Source: Arthrobacter pascens (GTDB lineage: Bacteria; Actinomycetota; Actinomycetes; Actinomycetales; Micrococcaceae). From it: a DNA stretch of 64,000 nucleotides. Below the pieces are notes generated by a model, which saw only the letters and a list, made by a program, of their open reading frames with translations, was not told where the DNA came from and did not search any database. The stretch is taken from assembly GCF_030816475.1 (NCBI RefSeq), contig NZ_JAUSXF010000001.1:2418001-2482000 (forward strand). The letters are read 5' to 3'. Positions 46,351-54,805 of the stretch are shown in pieces. Position numbers and translations under genes: made by a program. How positions within the stretch are numbered: the first letter of the stretch is position 1; each line of letters opens with the position of its first letter.

Positions 46351-46563
46351 ACTAATACGTGCTTCCGGCACCCACCGCCGGTAGCGCCCGAACCGGGCCC
46401 TTCAGATCGAGCGACCCGCTCGTGGATCAGCGCGACCGACGACTCGCCGATTACGGGCCCAGTGTGTTGATCGCTGCTGAAACGATTCGTCCCCGGCGCG
46501 TCCCTTTCGCTCATCAGGGTCATTTCTGTCGCAAAGATAGGGATTGACCTGCGAATGATGTGA

Positions 46564-46577
46564 GCGTAACGTTTCGC
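46564..46577 (+). promoter_or_regulatory. LacI-type operator upstream of the secreted propeller protein
   Basis: GCGTAACGTTTCGC differs by one base from a perfect palindrome and matches the other operators of the island. It lies 324 bases before the ATG at 46901. The intervening sequence shows no other gene, so a long leader or a second promoter is possible. Confidence 0.5.
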
Positions 46578-46900
46578 ATTGGTAATTCCCGGGCAACTCC
46601 AGCTCCTCGTCGATAGGACATGCAAAGGTGCATTCGGCCAGCGAAGACGATGCTGTTGTCGAGCTTCGGTTGTCGTCATGACCCCTCGGGGCGGTCCAGC
46701 GATATGGAAAACGCCAGGATCTACCTGGTCGGGCGCGTACCGATCTTGCAGCCCTGGCACTTTTTACGACCATGTTCGACGTTCCGCAACAGCTACCTGC
46801 AGCGCATAATCGCGCTTCCCAATGACCAACCAAGCGAGGCTTCACTTCCCTAGTCGATTGGAAGCGCGGTTTGGTCGGAACCCAACGAAAGGAAGAGACA

Positions 46901-49534
46901 ATGATGTACTCACCCGCCTCAAGACCGAAAAGAGCTGTCGCAAGACTCCTCGTTCCGGTGTTGATCGTGACTGCACTCGCGCTAGCGAGTCCATTCAGCG
47001 CAGCAGCAGCGACTAACCAGGCGACGGACGACTTCGAACGCGCCGACGGAGCCCTCGGGAGCTCGTGGACGTCGGACCGCGGTACTTGGAGCATCGCGAG
47101 CGGTGCCGCCCTGGCAACCAGCGCGACGAGCAACGCCGTCGCCACCTACAACCCCCTGCCAATTGCCGTCGACTACGCCGTCTCCGCGCGGATCAACCTC
47201 GTCACAACCGGAACTCCCGGTGGATCAGAGTGGGCAGGTGTTGCCGGCAACGTTCAGGGCACCACAGCCTCTAACCTGAACTACTACCTGCTCCGGGTCA
47301 CGACCGGTTCTGGAACAGGCACCAACGGGCGCTGGCAGTTGCTGAAAATGACCAACAGCACTAGCACCGGACTGCTCGCCAGCGGCACCATCGTCGCCGC
47401 GTACGGCACGCAACTCGACTTGACGCTGACTCGCACGGGCAACTCCTTGCGGTCGCAAGTACTCAACGCCGGGTCGGGAGCCACACTCGCCGATCAGACG
47501 TACACCTCGGCTGATCCGAATGTCACCGGTGGCCGTGCTGGACTGTACTCCAACAGCGGAAACCTGCGAGCACAGACTTGGGGTCTGTCGACGACCATCC
47601 CCGCGGCGGACGACTTTGAACGCGCGGACGGAGCCCTCGGGAGTTCGTGGACATCAGATCGCGGTGCCTGGAGTATCGCGAGCGGTGCCGCATTGGCAAG
47701 CAGCTCGACCAGCAACGCCGTCGCCACCTACAACCCCCTCGCCCTTGGCGATGACTACACCGTCTCTGCGCGGACCAATATCGTCACGACAGGTACCCCG
47801 GGAGGATCAGAATGGGTGGGCGTCGTGGGAAACCTTCAGGGCACGAGTGCCACCAGCCTGAACTACTACGTGCTCCGGGTCACGACCGGTTCTGGAACGG
47901 GCACGAACGGGCGCTGGCAGTTGCTGAAGATGTCCAACAGCTCGACGGCCAGCGTGCTCGCCAGCGGCACAATCGTTGCCGCGTACGGCACGCAACTTGA
48001 TCTCACGCTGACACGCACGGGCAACTCATTTCGGTCGCAGGTAGTGAACGTGGCATCGGGAGCCACGCTTGCGGACCAGACCTACACCGCTGCTGTCGTC
48101 GACCCGAATGTCACGGGGGGCCGTGCGGGGTTGTATTCCAACAGTGGAAACCTGCGTGCGCAGACCTTCAGCCTTTCGACGACGAGCCCGGCTGCTTCGC
48201 CTCCCGGCCCCCTGAACTGCGCACCGGGCGGAGAGAGCTACACCTACCCGGATCCCAACCTGACTGTCGTTTCGACCAGCACGGTCGGCACGACCTGGGC
48301 CGGAATGCAAGTGACGCAGCGAGTTCTCACCCACGGAAACGACCAGTACGTCGCGTACTACGACGTGAACCGCGGCATGACCGTCGCCAAGCACACGATC
48401 GGCGGCGCCTGGACCTACAAGACCCTTCCGTCAACTCTCGGATGGGACAGCCACAACTACGTTTCGATGGGGCTTGACCGGGATGGAAACCTTCACGTCG
48501 CAGGCAACATGCACAACGTTCCGTTGGTCTACTTCCGCACCACCGTCCCAGGCGACATCAGCACGTTGGTGAGAGTCACCAACATGGTGAGTGCCCCCGC
48601 GGAGGACTCCGTTACCTATCCCGAGTTCCTCAACCGCTCCGACGGAAGCCTTGTCTTCGACTACCGCGACGGTGGGTCCGGCGATGGCGTGACGTACTTC
48701 AATGTGTACAACGAGTCGACGAGCTCGTGGTCGCACATCGTCTCCGCGCCGATCTTCGACGGAAACGGGTCCGCGAGCAACCCTTCAGGAACGTGGAGTT
48801 CGTACTTTCAAGGTCCGACGAAGGGACCCGACGGCTGGTTCCACATGATCTGGGTCTGGCGTGACTCTGGTGACGCGGCCACGAACAGCATGCTGACGTA
48901 CGCCAAGAGCCAGGACCTCGTGAACTGGGTAACGAACAACGGAACGCCTTTGACGACGCCTCTCAAGTACGGCCAAGGCGACGTGATCGACCCGGTCCCC
49001 GATCATGGTGGATTGCTGAACGGCAACGCGCGGATCGGCTTCGACGCCGCTGGCAAGGTGCTCATTACGTACCACAAGTACGACGCTCAGGGCCGGTCGC
49101 AGCTGTACGCCGCGCGTCCGACTACCTCCGGTACGTGGCAGATAAACCAGATCACCAACTGGACCGGACGTTGGAGCTTCGGGGGTGGCGGGAGTCTCAA
49201 CTTCCAGGTCGCTATGCAGGGTTCTCGTCTCCTGTCCAACGGCGACATCAGCGTTGACTTCTTCTGCGACGGCACCAGCGGCAGGCAGTCCGTCATCATC
49301 GACTCGTCGCTTAATCGGATTGCCCAGGTGCCCACGCAGCCGCTGCCCGCTTCGGTGACAACGGTGACGGGCAGCTTCCCGGGGCTAGAGGTCCACCTCG
49401 AGAGTGACCTCGCCGGCGCCACAGCGAGCGGGCAGTACATACTGGGCTGGGAGACGTTGCCGGGCAACGAGGACCAGCCACGATCGAGCTACCCGACGGG
49501 AGGCAGCACCCTTCAGGTAATCCTGCTCCACTAA
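46901..49534 (+). CDS. Secreted protein with two LamG-like repeats and a BNR-type beta-propeller
   Basis: 877 residues. A signal peptide (ARLLVPVLIVTALALASPFS, then AAAA) leads to two tandem domains of about 195 residues, each starting DDFERADGALGSSWTSDRG, which look like concanavalin A/LamG-type sugar-binding sandwiches. From about residue 445 a BNR_4-like propeller follows, with AYYDVNRGMTVAKHTIGGAW, DSHNYVSMGLDRDGNLHVAG and MHNVPLVYFR. Relatives of this propeller include ulvan/rhamnogalacturonan-type polysaccharide lyases and alpha-L-rhamnosidases, so an extracellular polysaccharide-degrading enzyme is likely. The chosen ATG follows GAAAGGAAGAG. Family assignment is from pattern only. Confidence 0.8.
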   Translation: MMYSPASRPKRAVARLLVPVLIVTALALASPFSAAAATNQATDDFERADGALGSSWTSDRGTWSIASGAALATSATSNAVATYNPLPIAVDYAVSARINLVTTGTPGGSEWAGVAGNVQGTTASNLNYYLLRVTTGSGTGTNGRWQLLKMTNSTSTGLLASGTIVAAYGTQLDLTLTRTGNSLRSQVLNAGSGATLADQTYTSADPNVTGGRAGLYSNSGNLRAQTWGLSTTIPAADDFERADGALGSSWTSDRGAWSIASGAALASSSTSNAVATYNPLALGDDYTVSARTNIVTTGTPGGSEWVGVVGNLQGTSATSLNYYVLRVTTGSGTGTNGRWQLLKMSNSSTASVLASGTIVAAYGTQLDLTLTRTGNSFRSQVVNVASGATLADQTYTAAVVDPNVTGGRAGLYSNSGNLRAQTFSLSTTSPAASPPGPLNCAPGGESYTYPDPNLTVVSTSTVGTTWAGMQVTQRVLTHGNDQYVAYYDVNRGMTVAKHTIGGAWTYKTLPSTLGWDSHNYVSMGLDRDGNLHVAGNMHNVPLVYFRTTVPGDISTLVRVTNMVSAPAEDSVTYPEFLNRSDGSLVFDYRDGGSGDGVTYFNVYNESTSSWSHIVSAPIFDGNGSASNPSGTWSSYFQGPTKGPDGWFHMIWVWRDSGDAATNSMLTYAKSQDLVNWVTNNGTPLTTPLKYGQGDVIDPVPDHGGLLNGNARIGFDAAGKVLITYHKYDAQGRSQLYAARPTTSGTWQINQITNWTGRWSFGGGGSLNFQVAMQGSRLLSNGDISVDFFCDGTSGRQSVIIDSSLNRIAQVPTQPLPASVTTVTGSFPGLEVHLESDLAGATASGQYILGWETLPGNEDQPRSSYPTGGSTLQVILLH
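47022..48180 (+). repeat. Tandem duplication inside the secreted propeller gene
   Basis: Two copies of about 575 bases (47022 to about 47600 and 47604 to about 48180) are nearly identical for long stretches, also at DNA level, for example around GACGGAGCCCTCGGGAG and TCACGACCGGTTCTGGAAC. High DNA identity with a few synonymous differences points to a recent duplication of one binding domain. Confidence 0.85.
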
Positions 49535-49546
49535 CGATCAATCCCT

Positions 49547-49585
49547 CGGAGAACGGCCTCTGCTTGGCGGCGAGGCCGTTCTCCG
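49547..49585 (+). terminator. Hairpin after the secreted propeller gene
   Basis: A 14-bp perfect inverted repeat (CGGAGAACGGCCTC and its complement) with an 11-base loop starts 13 bases after the stop codon. No long T run follows, but stem length and position support termination. Confidence 0.7.
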
Positions 49586-49671
49586 CGCGGCTATTTGACC
49601 GCACCCATACCTAGGAGAATTACTGTGACCACAGAACTGTGGACACGTCTGCGAGCAGAGGAGCTCATTCC

Positions 49672-50856
49672 ATGATTCACGGTTACGTTGCTCCAGGCTT
49701 CGAGCTAGTCGCCGATGCGTTCGAGCGTGGGCAATCAGACGATCCCGGCGCAGCCCAACTGTGCGTGTATCAGAACGGCAACGTCGTCGTCGATCTGTGG
49801 ACGGGGGCCGACCCCGAAACACAGCTACCTATCGACGGCGACTCCCTGTTCGTGCTGTGGTCGACGACCAAAGGCATGATTGCGATCATCGTTGCGATGC
49901 TCATCCAGCGGGGCCAGCTCGACCCCGAGGCAGCTGTGTCGTCTGTCTGGCCAGAGTTCGGCGTCAAGGGCAAAGAGCACACAACCTTTGCCCACCTTCT
50001 CAGCCATGCAGCCGGTCTTCCCTTCTTTCCATCTGGCGCTGGAATCGAAAGTCGGCACTTGCCGAACTGGGAGCTGTGCACGGAGGTGCTGGCTGCCGCC
50101 GAACCACTGTGGGTGCCAGGGACCGCATCGTGGTACCACCCCTTCACCTTTGGCTATCTCAACGGCGAGGCGGTGCGCCGGGTGACGGGCACGAGTGTGA
50201 GCGAACTCTTCGCTGAACTCGTCGCCAAGCCACTGGGAGTCGACTTCTGGATCGGAGGCTTGCCCACGCACCGCGAGGGCGACGTCACACACCGCAGCGC
50301 GTGGAACTCTGCACCCCCCGTCGAACCCGCCGAGCTGTGGTCATCGCACGGAGTGGACATGTCGGATCCAGTCGTCCGTGAGCTGCTCGAAGAGGTGCAG
50401 TCGATCCCCGACATGGTCGAGTTTCTCAACAGCGCCGAAGGACATCAGATGGAGTTTGGCGGGGCAGGGGGCATTGCGAGCGCACGGTCGGTGGCAAAGA
50501 TCTACGCCGCCACCATCGGTGAGGTCGACTCCATTCGCCTGCTCTCGCCCGGGACGCTAGACCTCGTGACCCGGCCGCGCACCGTGGGCCTCGGCCCCGT
50601 TCCTCAGCTGGCCGCCGTGCCCAACCAACAGCTTGCCGAGTTCGGGCTCGGTTTTTGGTTGGGGTCGCAGTTCGAGACCGGGCGGTTCGCGACCGGTGGA
50701 ACCTTTGGGCACCCGGGGGCTGGTGGAAACTTCGCGTTTGCTCATCCTGCGTCGGGCATGGCCGTTGCGTACACCTGCACGAGCATGTCCAACCCCTCGC
50801 CACCTGACCCCCGACGGGTCTGGGCTGAGGCCCTCGCCGATCTGGCGGGTGCGTAG
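49672..50856 (+). CDS. Serine hydrolase of the beta-lactamase/esterase (class C-like) family
   Basis: 394 residues. The active-site SxxK motif is Ser64-Thr-Thr-Lys67 in VLWSTTKGM. The second motif is the Tyr in WYHPFTFGYLNGEAV, and the third is probably near GHPGAGGNFAFAHP. No signal peptide is seen, so it acts in the cytoplasm. The ATG at 49672 follows GAGGAG; a GTG at 49639 lacks a ribosome site. It lies 18 bases before a GH36 gene, so it may deacylate imported acetylated or acylated oligosaccharides before the galactosidase acts. Such EstB-like proteins are usually esterases rather than lactamases. Confidence 0.88.
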   Translation: MIHGYVAPGFELVADAFERGQSDDPGAAQLCVYQNGNVVVDLWTGADPETQLPIDGDSLFVLWSTTKGMIAIIVAMLIQRGQLDPEAAVSSVWPEFGVKGKEHTTFAHLLSHAAGLPFFPSGAGIESRHLPNWELCTEVLAAAEPLWVPGTASWYHPFTFGYLNGEAVRRVTGTSVSELFAELVAKPLGVDFWIGGLPTHREGDVTHRSAWNSAPPVEPAELWSSHGVDMSDPVVRELLEEVQSIPDMVEFLNSAEGHQMEFGGAGGIASARSVAKIYAATIGEVDSIRLLSPGTLDLVTRPRTVGLGPVPQLAAVPNQQLAEFGLGFWLGSQFETGRFATGGTFGHPGAGGNFAFAHPASGMAVAYTCTSMSNPSPPDPRRVWAEALADLAGA

Positions 50857-50874
50857 GAAAATTGGGAGACAACA

Positions 50875-53064
50875 ATGCGTGAGCTAGCGGCATACGACCT
50901 GGGCGACATGACGGCCCACTATTGGGTGGACGACTCGGACCAAGTGGGACTCGTGCTTCGTCCTACTTCGCTGCAGCCAGTAACGGCGCGCAGTGGGATC
51001 GGCGACGAGCCATACATCGCAAGTCAACCCGGCGCCGGCAACCCGCCCGCGCGCCCGGTAGATCCGCTGGTGCACGTGAGTCTGCGGGGTGACGCCGCGA
51101 CGGGCGGGTGGGGGCAAGGACGCACAATGCGGTGGTCGCCTTCCACCTCCCGTTTTCGGCTTGCGGAACACGTGGTCGAGCATGTCGGAGGCGTTCCCCG
51201 CATTCTCACCGCGATGCGGACCGTCGAGGGTCTCCGCCTTGAGCACACGCTGATCCACCGGGCCGGCGAGAACCACCTCGGGGTGGAGGTGGAGTTCGTC
51301 AACGATTCCCCAGAACCAGTCACCGTGGACGCCCTCACCTCCTTCAACTTTTCCGGTATCTCGCCGTTCGATTCTGCCGATAGCCCCGAGCGACTCGTCG
51401 TGCACAGGCTGCGCAGTTCGTGGAGCGCAGAGGCTCAACCGGTGAGCGACACGATCGAGAGCCTTCAGCTCGAGCGATCCTGGCTGGGGATCGCCCGACT
51501 GAGCGAGCGGTTCGGCCAGGTTGGCACGATGCCGGCCCGCGGCTGGTTTCCCTTCCTCGCGGTCGAGGACAAGGTGGCGCGGGTAACGTGGGGGGCACAC
51601 CTTGCCTGGGCTGGGAGCTGGCAGATGGAGGTCGCCCGGCTCGGCGACGACGTGGCGATATCGGGGGGCCTCGCGGACCGCGAATTCGGTCATTGGTCTC
51701 ACACCGCGATGCCGGGCGAACGCCTGGCTGCACCAACTGCCATCCTGAGCTGCACGCAAGGCACGGTTGACGACGTCGCCGATCGCCTGGTCGCAGCCCA
51801 GAACGAGGCCGCCGATGCGCAGCCTGAGAGCGAGCGCTCACTGCCAATCGTCTTCAACGAATGGTGCACCTCATGGGGCAACCCCGACCGCGAGCGTCTC
51901 ATCGCCATCGCCGATCGCCTCTCGGGCGAGGGCGTGGAATACCTCGTGATCGATGCAGGATGGTTTCGCGGCACCTCTCCGGACGTGTCGTGGGCGCTGG
52001 CGCACGGCGATTGGATTCCAAGTCCGGATCTGTTTCCGCACGGATTGAAGGAAGTCGCCGACCGCATCCGCGATCGTGGGATGACCCCGGGTCTCTGGTT
52101 CGAGTTTGAGACCGTCGGGGAGGACTCCACCGCCTTCACACTGACCGACCACCTTCTGCAGCGCGATGGCGCGCCGTTCACAGTCGGCAACCGCCGTTTC
52201 TGGGATCTGACGGACCCGTTCGCTGTTGACTACCTCACTACCCGGGTCGTCGACCGACTCGAACACGATGGTTTCGGCTATCTGAAGGTCGACTATAACG
52301 AGCACCTCGGACTTGGCACCGACCACGCGGACGGGCTCGGTGAGGGCCTGCGCCGGCAGGTACTCGCCGGCTACCGGTTCCTCGATGGAATCCGTGATCG
52401 GTTGCCGCAGTTGGTGATCGAAAACTGCGCCAGCGGTGGCCACCGCCTCGAACCGTCCATGATCGGCAGAACGGCGATGAGCTCGTTCTCGGACGCGCAC
52501 GAGGTGCCGGAGATTCCGCTCATCGCGGGGAACCTGCTGAGCGTCATGCTTCCCCGTCAAATGCAGATCTGGTCGGTGCTCCACCCCTCCGACTCCGACC
52601 AGCGCCTGGTCTACAGCCTGGCCGCCACTTTCATCGGCCGAATGTGCCTCTCCGGAGACGTAGTCGGTCTCGACGAGACGCAGTGGGACATCGTGCGTCG
52701 CGCGATCGCGCTGTACCAGAGGGCGTCGCCCATCATTCGAAACGGCCGGTCGCGCCGAGGAGGCGTGCACGGGCCGTCACTACGGCATCCAACGGGGTGG
52801 CAGTCGGTCACCCGGTACGTCGACGACGGCCGGGGACTGCTGGTCGTGCTGCACACCTTCTCGAAGGGACCCGGCAGCGTGCAGATACCACTTGACGGGT
52901 CCTGGCGCATCGAGGAATCACTGTCATGTGGTTCGACCTCGCTCCTCGTGGAGGAGGGCGAACTACGGATCGACGGCCTTCGAGACTTTGAAGGCGTCGT
53001 GGTGCGGTTGAAACCCGCCCGGACTGGGAAAGGAGAGAGCTTGTCAATGCCCAACCGTGACTGA
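50875..53064 (+). CDS. GH36 alpha-galactosidase
   Basis: A 729-residue family 36 glycoside hydrolase without a signal peptide. The N-terminal beta-supersandwich covers about 1-310. The barrel has the substrate-binding VFNEWCTSWGNPDRE, the nucleophile in FGYLKVDYNEH (Asp473), CASGGHRLEPSM, and the acid/base in SFSDAHE (Asp540). It removes terminal alpha-galactose (or, in some members, other alpha sugars) from oligosaccharides. The SDAHE variant in place of the common SDNTD suggests altered specificity. It starts behind GGGAG, 18 bases after the serine hydrolase. Confidence 0.9.
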   Translation: MRELAAYDLGDMTAHYWVDDSDQVGLVLRPTSLQPVTARSGIGDEPYIASQPGAGNPPARPVDPLVHVSLRGDAATGGWGQGRTMRWSPSTSRFRLAEHVVEHVGGVPRILTAMRTVEGLRLEHTLIHRAGENHLGVEVEFVNDSPEPVTVDALTSFNFSGISPFDSADSPERLVVHRLRSSWSAEAQPVSDTIESLQLERSWLGIARLSERFGQVGTMPARGWFPFLAVEDKVARVTWGAHLAWAGSWQMEVARLGDDVAISGGLADREFGHWSHTAMPGERLAAPTAILSCTQGTVDDVADRLVAAQNEAADAQPESERSLPIVFNEWCTSWGNPDRERLIAIADRLSGEGVEYLVIDAGWFRGTSPDVSWALAHGDWIPSPDLFPHGLKEVADRIRDRGMTPGLWFEFETVGEDSTAFTLTDHLLQRDGAPFTVGNRRFWDLTDPFAVDYLTTRVVDRLEHDGFGYLKVDYNEHLGLGTDHADGLGEGLRRQVLAGYRFLDGIRDRLPQLVIENCASGGHRLEPSMIGRTAMSSFSDAHEVPEIPLIAGNLLSVMLPRQMQIWSVLHPSDSDQRLVYSLAATFIGRMCLSGDVVGLDETQWDIVRRAIALYQRASPIIRNGRSRRGGVHGPSLRHPTGWQSVTRYVDDGRGLLVVLHTFSKGPGSVQIPLDGSWRIEESLSCGSTSLLVEEGELRIDGLRDFEGVVVRLKPARTGKGESLSMPNRD

Positions 53065-53197
53065 TCGTCGCGCTGCTTGTCGGGTTCGGCAACAGGACCG
53101 TTACGCCAGCCGAGACCTACGAGGGCCCTCCGGTGTTCGACAACGACCGGATCCGCTCCGCACCACCTCCAATGCCGGCAACCGTAAGGATACAGAA

Positions 53198-53686
53198 ATG
53201 GCGAAACGTGCATCTATTTACGATGTGGCGTCGGCCGCAGCCGTTGCCGTGTCGACAGTGTCGAACGTACTGAACAGACCGAGCATGGTCGCCGCGCACA
53301 CTCGTGAGCGCGTCCTAGTCATAATTGGGGAGCTCGGCTACGAACGCGACGAGAACGCAGCGTCGCTGAGATTGGGCAAGAAGGTGATCAGGAGTCAGTA
53401 CCCACCAGGGCTGCCGCCTTGTGACCCTCTCCCCAAAGCGGTGCCCGCGGATGGGACCCGTGATGGACTAGCGGTTGGACGGGCTTCGACACTCCTGAAT
53501 CAAGATTGGCGGGACTTTGCGTTGTCACGAGCCGTCCATGTCGCCAGTCACGGGGAAGAAGTCGGTGGCGGGATCATCGAAGCTTGCATGCCCGATGGTT
53601 CCGGTGCGTGGGTGAGGTTCGACGACGGCCGCGGCCGCCTCTTGCTGATGCAAGAGGACGGCTACTCCTTGCGCAGCGAGCAATAG
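53198..53686 (+). pseudogene. LacI-family DNA-binding domain fused in frame to unrelated sequence
   Basis: From ATG 53198 (ribosome site AAGGA) the first ~63 residues are a LacI HTH: KRASIYDVASAAAVAVSTVS, then NVLNRPSMVAAHTRERV and LGYERDENAASLRLGKK. The sugar-binding domain is missing. The frame continues for another ~100 residues with no resemblance to LacI, ending GGGIIEACMPDGSGAWVRFD and a stop. The product, if made, would be a lone DNA-binding domain with a foreign tail. Most likely a deletion remnant. Confidence 0.7.
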
Positions 53687-53862
53687 GCTGGATGAATCGC
53701 AGGGGCCGGCTACTACAAGTGTGGCCACCCACACGTCGGGTCCGGGCTTGGTGGGCCGGTCAGCTCAGCCTACAGCCGGGGACCGCGTTGGCCTTGGCCC
53801 GGTCCCTCAGCGGGACCTGGCTGGTCCCGGCGGCCTCTCGCCTCGGCCGCTTCGGCTTCTGC

Positions 53863-54704
53863 TTATGACTCGAGGAGCTTTTCCACAGCCGATAAGGGGC
53901 CGGTTTGCTGGGCTGCCCGCGGTGCAGCGAGCGTATCTTCAGGTTCTGGAACGAGGCCATCCAGCTCTTCGGCGGATCGGTAGGTGAAGTGCGCAATCCG
54001 CCGGGCCAGCGCTAGGCCGGCCGTTGGCTCGGGCCCGCCATAGTAGTCCCCGCCCTTGAAATTCACGTCCTGCCGGATGGCCAGTGTCTGCGTCTGGGCG
54101 AAGGCAATCTGTTCGGCGGTGCTGCTGGCGCCGATGGAAATTACGCCGCAGCGGCGTACCCGCTCCGGATAGCTGACGGCCCATTCCAGAGCGCGGGCCC
54201 CGCCCATTGAACCGCCCAGCACCGCATACCAGCTGCCGATGCCCAGGGCATCAGCCAGCCGGGTTTCGGCCGCGGTGGTGTCGCGGAGGGTTACAAGGGG
54301 GAATCTGGAACCCCACGGCTGCCCAGGCGGGGCGGGCTGGACGGTCCCGTGGGGCCATAACAGCCGCCCACAATATTGATGGAAACAACGAAATACCGGT
54401 CCGTGTCCACAGGGGCGCCGGGGCCAGCCAGCTGCTCCCACCAGCCTCCTTCATCGCTGGCTCCCCTTGTCACATGCGTGTTGCCGGTCAGGGCGTGCTG
54501 GATGAGCACCGCGTTGGAGCGGTCCGGATTCAGGGTGCCACACGTTTCGTAGGCCAGCATGACATCAGGAAGGTGCCCTCCGCCTTCAAGGTCCAGGCTG
54601 CCGATGCGGAGGCACTTGACCGTGCCGTCAGGAACGGGCACACCGGCTTTCTCAATGTGGCTCTTTATTCCGGGTACACCGCTGCGGGCGACGGAAACCG
54701 TCAT
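53863..54704 (-). pseudogene. metX: Homoserine O-acetyltransferase, frameshifted and truncated
   Basis: The frame from ATG 54704 encodes the MetX start, with GHLPDVMLAYETCGTLNPDR, LIQHALTGNTHV and WWEQLAGPGAPVDTDRYFVV. Near 54340 it must shift frame to continue with WGSRFPLVTLRDTTAAETRL and GGSMGGARALEWAVSYPERV (the nucleophile Ser elbow). It ends near FTYRSAEELD, about 130 residues before the normal C-terminus with its Asp and His. MetX acetylates homoserine for methionine synthesis. The cell must use another copy or pathway. Confidence 0.85.
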
Positions 54705-54805
54705 CTGAGGACCTTTTTCTTTGCCCTTACCCACCGTGATCTGACCGGCAGGCGACCCTCAGTGGTGACCACGAGGCGATGGCCGCCCGATGAAACCCCG
54801 CTGCG

